Positions 16,403-24,670 of a stretch of DNA of 64,000 bases are shown here, one piece after another; within the stretch, counting starts at the first letter, position 1, and each line of letters begins with the position of its first letter. The DNA is taken from contig JALJPK010000005.1 of assembly GCA_022968985.1 (NCBI GenBank), positions 30,048 through 94,047 of the forward strand, in the 5' to 3' direction. The position numbers and the translations under genes were made by a program. The notes below the pieces were generated by a model. It was given only the letters and a program-made list of their open reading frames with translations, was not told the DNA's origin and made no database searches. This stretch comes from Pseudomonadales bacterium (lineage in GTDB: Bacteria; Pseudomonadota; Gammaproteobacteria; Pseudomonadales; Natronospirillaceae).

Positions 16403-17152
16403 TTAATGGGTTGTTAAACCACCGTCTATATTGATAATACTGCCAGTCATCCATTTCGCCATTGGCGAGCTTATAAATAGCGCTAAATTTGCGATATCAT
16501 CTGTATTTCCTATTCGGCCTAATGGATACAGTTTTGTTATTTGTGCATTAAATTTTTCTTTTTGTTCAGTACTTAATTTGTCTATATTTGCTCTAAATAA
16601 CGGTGTATCCACTGTGCCAGGAGCAATAGCGTTAACACGTATTTGTTTTGGTCCAAGTTCAAATGCCAGGGCTTTAGTTAAAGAATCTAGCCCCCCTTTT
16701 GTTAACGAATACATACTAGAAGGCCTGTCGTGTAACATTCTATTTGAAAAATAAGAGGATATATTTAGGATGGAACCACCCTTTCTTAGAAGCGGTAATA
16801 TTTGTTGTGTAATTAAAAAGGGAGCCACCAAATTAACAGCTATATGATCATTTAACTGCTTCACAGTACATGCTGAAAATTCTGTAAACTCGGCGATTGC
16901 TGCGTTATTAATTAAATGATCTACAGGTTGCTTAATCTGGTTAGTGAGTTGTAATACAGATTGCTGATCACTCAAATCAATACAGTGGGTGGTAAAATTT
17001 TTTAACTTAGCTAATTTAACTTTAGAGCGCCCAATAATGGTTACTTGCGCACCCGCTTGGTAGAAATTTTCGGCAATAGTTAAACCTATGCCTGATGTAG
17101 CACCAGTAATAACAACATGTTGGTTTTTGAAGTTCATCATTAATTTTCTCAT
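16403..17152 (-). CDS. Short-chain dehydrogenase/reductase (SDR)
   Basis: The protein of 244-249 residues has the classical SDR set: VVITGATSGIGLTIAENF (NAD(P)-binding TGxxxGIG), HLINNAAIAEF (NNAG-like), NISSY and YSLTKG (catalytic Ser and Tyr-x-x-x-Lys), then RVNAIAPGTVDTPL and INIDGG at the end. The arginine in IIGRSK after beta-2 hints at NADPH. Substrate is unknown. The ATG could be 17152, 17140 or 17137; the last fits the family alignment best. It follows the Crp-type regulator by 55 bases in the same direction, and precedes the ABM and RidA genes. Confidence 0.9.
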   Translation of the reverse strand: MRKLMMNFKNQHVVITGATSGIGLTIAENFYQAGAQVTIIGRSKVKLAKLKNFTTHCIDLSDQQSVLQLTNQIKQPVDHLINNAAIAEFTEFSACTVKQLNDHIAVNLVAPFLITQQILPLLRKGGSILNISSYFSNRMLHDRPSSMYSLTKGGLDSLTKALAFELGPKQIRVNAIAPGTVDTPLFRANIDKLSTEQKEKFNAQITKLYPLGRIGNTDDIANLALFISSPMAKWMTGSIINIDGGLTTH

Positions 17153-17207
17153 TGTTAATTTTTAGAACAAGAAAATTATGCCATTAAATTAAAAGGTGAT
17201 CGTTAAC

Positions 17208-17783
17208 CTAGGTTAACTTAACTGATTTTCTCAAACGTGAAAAAGCGATATGAGTAATACCTAAATAGGAGGCGATATGATAATCAGGAATTCGCTGAAT
17301 ATAATCACTCATTTCAGATTGAATTTGGCTGTAGCGACTGCTTGCATCATTGAGCAGGAACTGAGCTTCTCTACGTATTTTTAAATTAAGTAAATTTTCC
17401 ACAAACGGCAATGAGAACTCAGGCCATTTCTGCATTTGTTGAATCATACTTTCGAATAAGTCAAAAGGCGCCACCCATAATTGACAGTTTTCAAGACTAC
17501 AAACTGTAAATCTGCTTGGTTCTTCTCTTGCTATTGTTGACATTGGCCAAACAAGATTTTTATCAGCGAAAAAACCTTTGTTAAACTCTTTACCCTCTGG
17601 GGTTAAATAATAAAGTCTTAACAATCCTTGTTCGATAAATACAACTTGATCCCACATTTCATTTGTATTAACTAACGTCTCATTTTTCTTGATTTCTTGT
17701 TTTTTAAATAGCTGCGATATACTATCCACCTGCTCTGGTGAAAAACAATTTAAACTACTTAAATAATCGTTTAATTCTGACAT
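17208..17783 (-). CDS. Crp/Fnr-family transcriptional regulator
   Basis: The 191-residue protein has an N-terminal cyclic-nucleotide-binding-like barrel (VNTNEMWDQVVFIEQGLLRLYY, then EFNKGFFADKNLVWP) and a C-terminal helix-turn-helix (RIPDYHIASYLGITHIAFSRLRK). It lacks the full cAMP phosphate-binding signature and has no Fnr iron-sulfur cysteine set, so the effector is unknown. It is the promoter-proximal gene of the four-gene minus-strand operon and may control it. Proteins of this short subgroup often sit next to SDR genes. Confidence 0.8.
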   Translation of the reverse strand: MSELNDYLSSLNCFSPEQVDSISQLFKKQEIKKNETLVNTNEMWDQVVFIEQGLLRLYYLTPEGKEFNKGFFADKNLVWPMSTIAREEPSRFTVCSLENCQLWVAPFDLFESMIQQMQKWPEFSLPFVENLLNLKIRREAQFLLNDASSRYSQIQSEMSDYIQRIPDYHIASYLGITHIAFSRLRKSVKLT

Positions 17784-18066
17784 TTAACTCATACACCACT
17801 TAAAAATAATTTATTGTAATATAATAACCAACCATTTAATAAAATATTATTTATTCATAATATTTTATTGTTCGAACTAATATTAAAAATATAAAAACCC
17901 ACTTATGTGTATACAAACTCATTTTCCTGATATTTAATAAAAACCTCGAGAAGAAATTGAATTTATTAATATGATCTCAATCAATCATAACGTAGGGTTG
18001 ATATTTATATCAAAAAAAATAAAATTCTATTTAGTTTATCGTTACAATAGACTGACACATTAAATA

Positions 18067-18915
18067 TCATTTAATATCAGAATCCTGTTGTTTTCTTTTA
18101 ACATACTGTTTAGGTGTTAATTCCATTAATACCTTAAAATCACGTATAAAATGCGACTGGTCAAAATATCCACTTTCACATGACAAATCTGTTAATGATG
18201 TAAATGTATTATTGGTTAATCGATCTTTTACTGATTGTACTCTTTTTAGCCGCATAAATGATTTTGCTGTAATACCTATATATTGTTTAAATAATCGTTG
18301 TAGCTGTCGTTTATTAATATTGTTTTTTAAACAAAGTGAATCTATGTCTATTTCACTATTATTTGAAATAGTATTTACAATAGAATTAATTAATATTTCG
18401 TTTTTTGCATATATCGCTTTATCGACTAATGCCTGTATTTTAGTAATTAAAAACGATTCGATTATACTAAATAACTCTAAATTGGAACTGCCGTTTTTAA
18501 CCGCTTGAGTTAATTGTAAACTGAAAGATTCAATGGATTTAAATATTTTGTCATCAATCAATATTAATGAATTCGCTAAAGATTCTATAGGCTCAGAAAA
18601 AAAGTATAAATTGGCAGTGGGTAAAAATCGAATACCTAATGCATTAATACCGCCCTGAAAACTCATTTTACTTAAATCACTGCTGGCACCATTTAAGACA
18701 GGGGTAGTATTTAATATTAATTTTCGATTATTTAACTGCAACAGAATATCATCTGAAAAATTAAACAACAAACCCATACAACCATCATTTAATATTTCAA
18801 AAGACAAGGTTTGAGTATTTGTTGTGTTTTTTGCAAACCAAACTGAGTGCACATAATGGCTTAATTCGTCAGTGGGTTTGATGATTTCTAAATTGATCGA
18901 TTTAATGTTATTCAT
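18067..18915 (-). CDS. AraC-family transcriptional regulator
   Basis: The 282-residue protein has a DUF6597-like N-terminal sensor (PTDELSHYVHSVWFAKN, then GIRFLPTANLYFF) and a C-terminal double helix-turn-helix at about residues 185-275. It includes INKRQLQRLFKQYIGITAKSF and LTDLSCESGYFDQSHFIRDF, the AraC signature. The start codon lies immediately next to a (TTTTA)n tract that replaces the expected Shine-Dalgarno. An overlapping out-of-frame ATGAAATGA mini-frame precedes it. The regulator is divergent from the AhpD-like gene and is its likely controller. Confidence 0.85.
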   Translation of the reverse strand: MNNIKSINLEIIKPTDELSHYVHSVWFAKNTTNTQTLSFEILNDGCMGLLFNFSDDILLQLNNRKLILNTTPVLNGASSDLSKMSFQGGINALGIRFLPTANLYFFSEPIESLANSLILIDDKIFKSIESFSLQLTQAVKNGSSNLELFSIIESFLITKIQALVDKAIYAKNEILINSIVNTISNNSEIDIDSLCLKNNINKRQLQRLFKQYIGITAKSFMRLKRVQSVKDRLTNNTFTSLTDLSCESGYFDQSHFIRDFKVLMELTPKQYVKRKQQDSDIK

Positions 18916-18916
18916 T

Positions 18917-18955
18917 TCATTTTATTTTATTTTATTTTATTTTATTTTATTTTGT
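18917..18955. repeat. Pentamer (TTTTA)n tract at AraC start
   Basis: About seven copies of TTTTA run from just upstream of the AraC regulator's start codon into the divergent spacer. On the coding strand the repeat is TAAAA, in the position where a ribosome-binding site would be. Confidence 0.9.
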
Positions 18956-19072
18956 TTTTAGTGTTGTCGTTTTGTCGTTTTTATACAATTTTTAATTTAA
19001 GTATCTATTTAATATGGAAACACATAAACACAACTCAAACAACTTTTGAATATTAAATACAGGAATCATCTT

Positions 19073-19558
19073 ATGCGCGAACAATTTAATTATTTTCAAG
19101 CCTCACCCAAAGCTATGGACACCATGTTACAGATGGAAGAATACATAACTAGCTGTCATCAAACTAAAAAGAGCTTAGATTATAAATTAATCGAATTAGT
19201 AAAAATGCGAGTATCACAAATTAATGGCTGTGCATTTTGTTTAGACATGCACTCACAAGATACTCGTGCCAATAATGAAAGCGAACAACGCCTGTATACG
19301 TTAAGTGTTTGGAGGGAAACACCATTTTTCACAGAAAAAGAACGTGCTGCGTTGGCGTGGGCTGAAGCTATTACATTAATCACAAATAATGTTATGAATG
19401 AACAATTATTTAACGACACCCTAAAACATTTTGACGAGGAACAAATTGTAGATTTAACATTAGTTATTAATGCGATTAATGCTTGGAATCGATTTGCAAT
19501 TAGTTTTGGAAAAAAAGCAGGATCTTACAAACGATCGACACTCACAGATCAAAAGTAG
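19073..19558 (+). CDS. AhpD-like alkylhydroperoxidase (CMD family)
   Basis: From ATG 19073, with AGGA eight bases upstream, the 161-residue protein is a carboxymuconolactone-decarboxylase fold member. It has VSQINGCAFCLDMHSQD with the C-x-x-C and the His of the AhpD active site, then EERAALAWAEAITLIT-like helices (FTEKERAALAWAEAI) and LTLVINAINAWNRFAISF. Such proteins reduce peroxides or act in related redox chemistry. The frame is open from 19046, but that start has no ribosome-binding site. It is divergent from an AraC regulator. Confidence 0.88.
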   Translation: MREQFNYFQASPKAMDTMLQMEEYITSCHQTKKSLDYKLIELVKMRVSQINGCAFCLDMHSQDTRANNESEQRLYTLSVWRETPFFTEKERAALAWAEAITLITNNVMNEQLFNDTLKHFDEEQIVDLTLVINAINAWNRFAISFGKKAGSYKRSTLTDQK

Positions 19559-19593
19559 AGCTATTAAGCAGGCCTTGAAGTTTACTGAGTAAG

Positions 19594-19737
19594 GATTTAA
19601 AGGCCTGTTAGTACAGAATCTAAGGGCTGGTTATATTTAGAGTCTAAAGGGCTGGTTATATAGATAGTTTAAAGACCGTCTAATGCAGAGTTTAAAGGTT
19701 TGTATGAACAGAATTTAAAAGTCTGTCGAATAGAGAA
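19594..19737. repeat. Degenerate ~24-bp tandem repeat, six copies
   Basis: Six units of 23-25 bp follow the pattern (G/A)TTTAAAG-G-CTGT-TA-A-AGA. They lie between the AhpD-like gene and the rhomboid gene. The copies differ from each other at many sites, so the array is old. Confidence 0.7.
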
Positions 19738-19818
19738 TCTTATTGCCCGGTTAATTGCCAAAAAGATGTTAGTACCTATTATTAAGCGCAAACATAGATT
19801 CAACGACTTTGAGCCAAA

Positions 19819-20529
19819 CTACTCTGGCCCAATTGATCGATCGTTGTTTTTGTTTTGTCCGATAGTGTTTTGTGAATCAGATTCTTTTTCTGAATAACCA
19901 ATCTTCCAATATTCGCCTTCATCTTCTATTGAATACCCCTCTTTCTCCCATTCGTAAATCTTTTTAGCCGGTTTAGGGTCTTTTTTTCTAAATAAAATGG
20001 CACTTAGTGAGCCACCTACTGCGCCAAAAAAATGCGCCTCAAAAGAGATTTTAGGGTCTAAGGGAAATATTCCAAACAATATACTGCCAAACATAAATAT
20101 AGCAACAAACATCAAAGTGATAGAGACTCGATCACGACGAAATAACGCAGCTATAAGCAAGAAATAAAACAAACCAGAAGTTATAGAACTAGCACCAAGA
20201 TGATAACTTGGCCTACCAAATAACCACACACCAATTCCAGAGACCAAAAAGATCAACAGCAATGTTTTCCATTTAGTTAATGGATAACCTAAAGCATGCA
20301 AGGAGCCAAGCACGAATAAAGGCACACTATTTGCGGCTAAATGCTCCCAAGAACCATGTATAAACGGCGCGAACACTATGCCAAGCATACCAGACACTTC
20401 CCGTGGATAAACCGCGAACAAATGCAGGTCGAGTGTGAATAACTCTTCGGATAATTTAATTAACCAGAGCAATAAGATAAAAAGAACGGTGCTTTTAAAG
20501 TAGTTAAACCAAGGAGGTGTATTTTTCAT
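19819..20529 (-). CDS. Rhomboid-family intramembrane protease
   Basis: The 236-residue protein has about six membrane helices and the rhomboid residues. HGSWEHLAANSVPL carries the His and Asn of helix 2, HLGASSITSGLFY gives the catalytic Ser in a GxSx loop, and FEAHFFGAVGG has the catalytic His. The substrate is unknown. The long charged C-terminal tail from about residue 178 (KKDPKPAKKIYEWEKEGYS onward) is predicted to be cytoplasmic and lies outside the core. The ATG at 20529 is used; a TTG lies one codon earlier. The gene overlaps no neighbour. It could in principle process GlyGly-CTERM proteins such as the one at 41758, but it is not adjacent, and rhombosortases form a distinct subgroup. 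Confidence 0.82.
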   Translation of the reverse strand: MKNTPPWFNYFKSTVLFILLLWLIKLSEELFTLDLHLFAVYPREVSGMLGIVFAPFIHGSWEHLAANSVPLFVLGSLHALGYPLTKWKTLLLIFLVSGIGVWLFGRPSYHLGASSITSGLFYFLLIAALFRRDRVSITLMFVAIFMFGSILFGIFPLDPKISFEAHFFGAVGGSLSAILFRKKDPKPAKKIYEWEKEGYSIEDEGEYWKIGYSEKESDSQNTIGQNKNNDRSIGPE

Positions 20530-20663
20530 CAAATAGATATTGGGACAAAAATATTAATATCAAATGATTATTTTTTATAGGGTATAGTGCAGATACCGAT
20601 GAAATATGGTGTAACATCGTGAAAAGTAAGTACTGCAAACAACATGAAAAATAGGAAATAACA

Positions 20664-21080
20664 ATGAAACAACTAATGTTTTTAATATTGATAATGATCG
20701 TTTTACCCTTAAACGCAAATGATCTAACTATTCAGTCAAATGAGTTATCAACTCTAGAGTTTGATTGCAAAAAAAATGTAATATGCGAAGAAAAAAAGGT
20801 CGATATAATTGCATCGATAATCATGCAACAAATTCAATTAAATTGGTCTAAAAAGCAAAGTGAACGTAATTTAACAGCAAAAATCCATTTAAGCTTAAAT
20901 AATAATGGTGAGATTAAGTTATTAGAATTTGATCAACCCAGTGCTGATGCTATTTATGATGAATCATTATTGTTGGCAATAAATAACGCTTTTCCAATTA
21001 AAGAAATACACTTTATTAATCCTGCTTTATTTAATGAACACTTAAAAGAAATTTATATATCTTTTGGTGTTACTAATTAG
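20664..21080 (+). CDS. Exported TolA/TonB C-terminal-like protein
   Basis: The 138-residue protein has a signal peptide (MKQLMFLILIMIVLPLNAND). From residue 58 it has the TolA C-terminal pattern: IQLNWSKKQSERNLTAKIHL, then LNNNGEIKLLEFDQPSAD and YDESLLLAINNAFP. This matches the strand-helix arrangement of TolA domain III, normally found at the end of a long helical protein. Here the domain stands alone in an exported protein without the membrane anchor and helix. AGGAAATAAC precedes the ATG. Role unknown; it lies just before the signal-peptidase-like gene. Confidence 0.6.
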   Translation: MKQLMFLILIMIVLPLNANDLTIQSNELSTLEFDCKKNVICEEKKVDIIASIIMQQIQLNWSKKQSERNLTAKIHLSLNNNGEIKLLEFDQPSADAIYDESLLLAINNAFPIKEIHFINPALFNEHLKEIYISFGVTN

Positions 21081-21162
21081 AGTTTAGAAATAATCTTTAA
21101 CGTTTAATAAAAATTACATTCCATTACCTCAATGGGCCAGTGAACTCATAAATTTCTAGTCT

Positions 21163-21200
21163 AGAATACTCACTAATTATACAATCAAGATTCTAGATCT
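21163..21200. repeat. 38-bp repeat, left copy
   Basis: A 38-bp stretch with partial inner symmetry (TCTAGAAT near 21159 and ATTCTAGA near 21190). It matches 22175-22212 at 32 of 38 positions. The two copies flank the signal-peptidase-like gene. Confidence 0.7.
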
Positions 21201-21275
21201 GTTCCATCACACTTAAGTGGGGGTTAAAAAATACACCACTTTTATAAAATTGAAATAAATTATAGAAAGTAAAAT

Positions 21276-22118
21276 ATGAAAACCCTATTGAATAAATTAT
21301 TTTTAGTATTACTGAGCTTTATTGCTGCTCCATTATCTTTTTTGTATTGCTCATTTAAAAAATTGACATGGGTATATTTCTTATTATGGATAATAACAAC
21401 GAGTATGGATGTGTATTTATTTTTTAATCATCAGGCTAGCTTCTTTAATTTTATCTTATTTTTAATTGCAACAGTCCATATATTGATCATTACTCGTAAA
21501 GTTGAACAACCTCAATCGAATATTAAGTTTTACAATAAATGGTGGGGTGTGCTTTCGATTCCTTTGTGTCTATTTTTGGTGTTTTTTCTCGTGCGTTCAT
21601 TTATTTTTGAGCCATTCAAGGTAGTTACTAAAGTTATGAACCCTAATCTACACCAAGGTGAAATGCTTATTATTAAAAAGTGGGGTTATGGATCATACGG
21701 AACTTACAGCATAGATCTAATAAATCTAAACAGCGCAACTAAGAAACCAAAACGTGGTGATATATTTGTATTTACGCAAACCGTAAATAATCAAACATTC
21801 TTAATGCGTATAATTGGATTGCCAAATGATGAAATCAATTTAAATAAATCTGTATTAATGATAAATAACGAAATAATGTCAACACACAAAAGTTATTCCC
21901 AAGATATGAGGATGCATATATTGGATGAGTCGTTGGATGGAAATACTTATGAAGTGCAATACAATATTAGACGATTTCAGGATGGTAATTATTCGGGTGT
22001 TGTACCAGAGAATCATTATTTTGTACTAGGTGATAATCGTGATCAATCAAATGATAGCCGTTATTGGGGATTTTTACCTGAATCGAATTTAGTTGGAAAG
22101 CTTATTTATAAATGGTGA
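21276..22118 (+). CDS. Signal peptidase I homologue lacking catalytic residues
   Basis: The 280-residue protein has the overall LepB layout: N-terminal membrane helices to about residue 110, then FEPFKVVTKVMNPNLHQGE (box B), KPKRGDIFVF (box C), FLMRIIGLPNDEI (box D) and LGDNRDQSNDSRYWGFLPES (box E). In active enzymes box B reads PSGSMMPTL with the nucleophilic Ser; here that position is Val120. In box D the general base Lys (IKR) is Met177 (LMR). Box E is well kept. The protein should therefore fold like signal peptidase I but not cut by the usual Ser/Lys mechanism. It may be a binding pseudoenzyme or an assembly partner, and the normal lepB must be elsewhere. The flanking 38-bp repeats suggest duplication or mobility. 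Confidence 0.85.
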   Translation: MKTLLNKLFLVLLSFIAAPLSFLYCSFKKLTWVYFLLWIITTSMDVYLFFNHQASFFNFILFLIATVHILIITRKVEQPQSNIKFYNKWWGVLSIPLCLFLVFFLVRSFIFEPFKVVTKVMNPNLHQGEMLIIKKWGYGSYGTYSIDLINLNSATKKPKRGDIFVFTQTVNNQTFLMRIIGLPNDEINLNKSVLMINNEIMSTHKSYSQDMRMHILDESLDGNTYEVQYNIRRFQDGNYSGVVPENHYFVLGDNRDQSNDSRYWGFLPESNLVGKLIYKW

Positions 22119-22174
22119 TTTTATAGATTAATGTTTCATCTAAATATTTATAAAAAATTATTCAGATCAGATCG

Positions 22175-22212
22175 AGAATATTGATTAATTATATAATCAA
22201 TATTTTAGATCT
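22175..22212. repeat. 38-bp repeat, right copy
   Basis: Direct-repeat partner of 21163-21200, with the inner palindrome ATTGATTAATTATATAATCA. It ends 50 bases before the terminator hairpin. Confidence 0.7.
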
Positions 22213-22262
22213 ATCTTTTTAATTGCATTATTCTTTACTTAGAATCAATTTCGATAAAATAA

Positions 22263-22310
22263 AAAGGGGCAAGAGTCTAAATAATCACGACTTTGCCCCT
22301 TATATTTAAT
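22263..22310. terminator. Bidirectional rho-independent terminator
   Basis: AAGGGGCAAGAGTC (22264 onward) pairs with GACTTTGCCCCTT (ending 22301), with an 11-base loop, and has A-rich and T-rich flanks. It sits between the convergent signal-peptidase-like and DUF4345-like genes and can serve both. Confidence 0.8.
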
Positions 22311-22327
22311 TAATACCTGTAATAAGT

Positions 22328-22735
22328 CTAATGATTAATCGTTGTTTTATTTTTATATATAAAAAACAAAATCAAACCCACTACACCTAAAAACAACTCA
22401 TTACACATACCTATAATATTGCCTTCAACTGGCATTCCATCTATTACAACACTAACTAATCTGCCACAACCCAGGGCTAAAAACTGAACAGACACAATTA
22501 AAGTGGCGCTATAGGTAAATTGTTTTTTAAACGATGCAAAAACAGTAAACAGACCAATCATTAAAGTTAACATCGAAAATGCTCGCATATCGTTTAGCAC
22601 ATTCATGTCATTTGGAATAATAATATCAAAACTGGCCTTGAGCTCAATGGGTATCAATAATATGGCGGCACCAAAATAAGCCAACAATAAACCTGAAATA
22701 ATTAAGTAACCTTTTAGAATTTTAGAATTTTTCAT
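22328..22735 (-). CDS. DUF4345-like membrane protein
   Basis: The 135-residue product has four membrane helices and the pattern seen in DUF4345: LNDMRAFSMLTLMIGLF in the middle, then LALGCGRLVSVVIDGMP with the conserved GR-x-x-S and DG-x-P, and a closing NELFLGVVGLILFFIY. The family is uncharacterised. It is divergent from a WYL regulator that could control it. The ribosome-binding site AGAGAGAAAA is good. Confidence 0.65.
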   Translation of the reverse strand: MKNSKILKGYLIISGLLLAYFGAAILLIPIELKASFDIIIPNDMNVLNDMRAFSMLTLMIGLFTVFASFKKQFTYSATLIVSVQFLALGCGRLVSVVIDGMPVEGNIIGMCNELFLGVVGLILFFIYKNKTTINH

Positions 22736-22825
22736 TTTCTCTCTCTTTTATATAATGTGTTTGTATGGTTAAAGTGTTCGTTAGCAGTTAATATACATTT
22801 AAATATGACACAATAGGACACATTA

Positions 22826-23566
22826 ATGGGCCGTGGTTCTGCTTTAAGTAAATTAAATCGTTTAGATCAATTATTAGCTCGACTCAAATCAGCTGATGTT
22901 TTAACAGCTGGTGCTTTAGCGGATGAGTTTGCTGTTAGTTTGCGTACATTGATGCGAGACATTCAAACCCTTCGCGAAAAAGGTTATCCCATTGAGGCTG
23001 ATCGGGGTCGAGGGGGCGGTGTGAGACTTTACTCAAAATGGGGTATTGGCAGATTAAGTTTAAATTATCGCGAAGTGATTGATTTATTATTGGCCCTGAA
23101 GGTATTAGAAAAACTAAAATCACCTTTATTTTTAAATAATTTAGAATCCGTTACAAAAAAATTATACGCCTCATTTCCCGATGCTCAACGTCCTCAAATT
23201 CAAAAAATACGCAATAGAATATTCATCACCCAACTAAGCTCCATTCAATTAATGGACAACAATAACGACAACGACATAAATTGCTCGCAAAACGATATTA
23301 TTCTTAAAAGTTTTTTTGATCAAAGTTGTGTTGAAATCCATTATAAGAAAAAAGATAACAGCAGTTCAAAACGGTTAATTGAGATACATTATTTATTATT
23401 AAGTTGGCCTATTTGGTATTTAATTTGTTTTGACCACAAAACTGGAGGGCATAGAACCTTTCGTATTGATCGTATTACCTTAGCCAAAAATACAGATCAA
23501 TTATTTAACATAAAAAAACTGGCGGATTTCTCACCAGAGTTTGAGCAGTTTTCTTCGCGCTTGTGA
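22826..23566 (+). CDS. YafY-type HTH/WYL transcriptional regulator
   Basis: The 246-residue protein has an N-terminal HTH_11 domain (LNRLDQLLARLKSADVLTAG, then EFAVSLRTLMRDIQTLREKGYPI) and GRGGGVRLYSKW, which ends the domain. A WYL-like C-terminal domain follows, with LLLSWPIWYLICFDHKTGGHRTFRIDRI-type residues including the W-Y-L order. WYL domains sense ligands, possibly nucleotides or DNA, and tune repression or activation. Start ATG follows AGGACACATTA. It is divergent from the DUF4345-like gene. The spacer has a GACACAATAGGACACA direct repeat that may be its site. Confidence 0.85.
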   Translation: MGRGSALSKLNRLDQLLARLKSADVLTAGALADEFAVSLRTLMRDIQTLREKGYPIEADRGRGGGVRLYSKWGIGRLSLNYREVIDLLLALKVLEKLKSPLFLNNLESVTKKLYASFPDAQRPQIQKIRNRIFITQLSSIQLMDNNNDNDINCSQNDIILKSFFDQSCVEIHYKKKDNSSSKRLIEIHYLLLSWPIWYLICFDHKTGGHRTFRIDRITLAKNTDQLFNIKKLADFSPEFEQFSSRL

Positions 23567-23600
23567 GCGGCTTTATTGTTTATCTTTTCAAATTATCAAA

Positions 23601-24670
23601 AGCTATGCTTTAAAATTGTGTTGCTGCACTTGTAGCAACTTGAATTCAAACAGTTTTTCAGCTTCAGTGTTAATGTCACTCGAAAATACCTGATATTTAT
23701 GCCAATCCAACATTCTAAACCAACCCAAATACTTCGGCAGGTTCTTGCTGGCCACGCCATGCATTTTTAAATACCAGCGCTTTAGCTGGCTATGATAATG
23801 ATTAATATTTTGAATATGATACAACCCCTGTTGAGTTTGATTGTTTTTAATCACCACATGAAACAGGTGATGTTCTTTGCAAAGTTGATTGTAAGCAGGC
23901 TGTCCATCGGTACATAAAACGGACTCATCGGCAATTTTACAGCCCAAACATTCATTGATTTTGGCGGCATCAACCTTAGATAAAACGTGATCAAATTCGT
24001 GATGATTGCGATCTTTTGCAACCAACACAGAAACCCAATCAATATGATTAATACCACTTGTGGAGGCTTTTGTTCCACGTTGACGAGCTGCACGAGTTAA
24101 GTTTCGTTCGCCTTTTTTAGATGCTCGAAAATACGTTTCATCCGCCTCAACAATACCCTCAAGCTTAGATTCATAGGTGTTTTGAGTGGCTTTCATATAT
24201 CGATGACGCCAGTTAAATGAGGTGGTTACACATATTCCCAGCACTTTGGAGCAACAACGAATACTGTCTAACTCAATCATGTGCTGTAAATACTTTTGCC
24301 AAAGCTCGGGTTTATGCTGGTAAAAATACGCACTGCCTCGGGTGTTTACAAAACTTTTACGACAATCATTACAAAAAAATCGCTGCCTGCCATGGCTAAA
24401 GCCGTATTTTCGAAGGCGCTCACTTTGGCAATGTAAACATTTTGAATGTCGGATAATTTCTTTAGAAAGGCGTGACAGGATAGGGTTTTGCTGGGGGGAT
24501 AATGCGGATGTAAGTGTTTGTTTTTGCACCGGATCCAGTTTTGCTATGTGCTTAGGTATGTGTAGGAAATGCTGAGGGTTCATAAGACAACTTAAACTTA
24601 ATCAATTGTCTTTAAGTTTAGGTTGTTGATGTGTTTTTGTCAGCTGCAACAACAATTTAAAACATAGCCA
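23601..24670 (-). mobile_element. IS1595-family insertion sequence, 1.07 kb
   Basis: The element has imperfect terminal inverted repeats. The left end (from 23601) reads AGCTATGCTTTAAAATTGTG, and the right end read inwards from 24670 begins TGGCTATGTTTTAAATTGTT. The transposase stop codon lies inside the left terminal repeat. No matching 8-bp target duplication was visible. Related ends occur at 44917-45407 and 53188-53354. Confidence 0.8.
23603..24583 (-). CDS. IS1595-family (ISXO2-like) transposase
   Basis: The 326-residue protein has an N-terminal zinc ribbon (CLHCQ, then FFCNDCRKSF) at about residues 47-75. The catalytic core starts with GIVEADETYF (first Asp). It continues with VLCTDGQPAYN (second Asp) and NINHYHSQLKRWYLKMHGV, the Asn/Glu-type third motif of the ISXO2 group. 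Length is normal and the frame intact, so the enzyme may be active. It would move its own element and the shorter related elements by cut-and-paste DDE/N chemistry. The ATG at 24583 follows an unremarkable leader. Confidence 0.88.
   Translation of the reverse strand: MNPQHFLHIPKHIAKLDPVQKQTLTSALSPQQNPILSRLSKEIIRHSKCLHCQSERLRKYGFSHGRQRFFCNDCRKSFVNTRGSAYFYQHKPELWQKYLQHMIELDSIRCCSKVLGICVTTSFNWRHRYMKATQNTYESKLEGIVEADETYFRASKKGERNLTRAARQRGTKASTSGINHIDWVSVLVAKDRNHHEFDHVLSKVDAAKINECLGCKIADESVLCTDGQPAYNQLCKEHHLFHVVIKNNQTQQGLYHIQNINHYHSQLKRWYLKMHGVASKNLPKYLGWFRMLDWHKYQVFSSDINTEAEKLFEFKLLQVQQHNFKA

Noticed and set aside
19700..19897. Plus-strand frame after the AhpD-like gene
   Set aside because: Begins in the degenerate 24-bp repeat and overlaps the rhomboid gene end. 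No signal, domain or ribosome-binding site.
21276..22118. Functional lepB
   Set aside because: The nucleophile Ser is Val120 and the general base Lys is Met177, so the usual activity is not supported.
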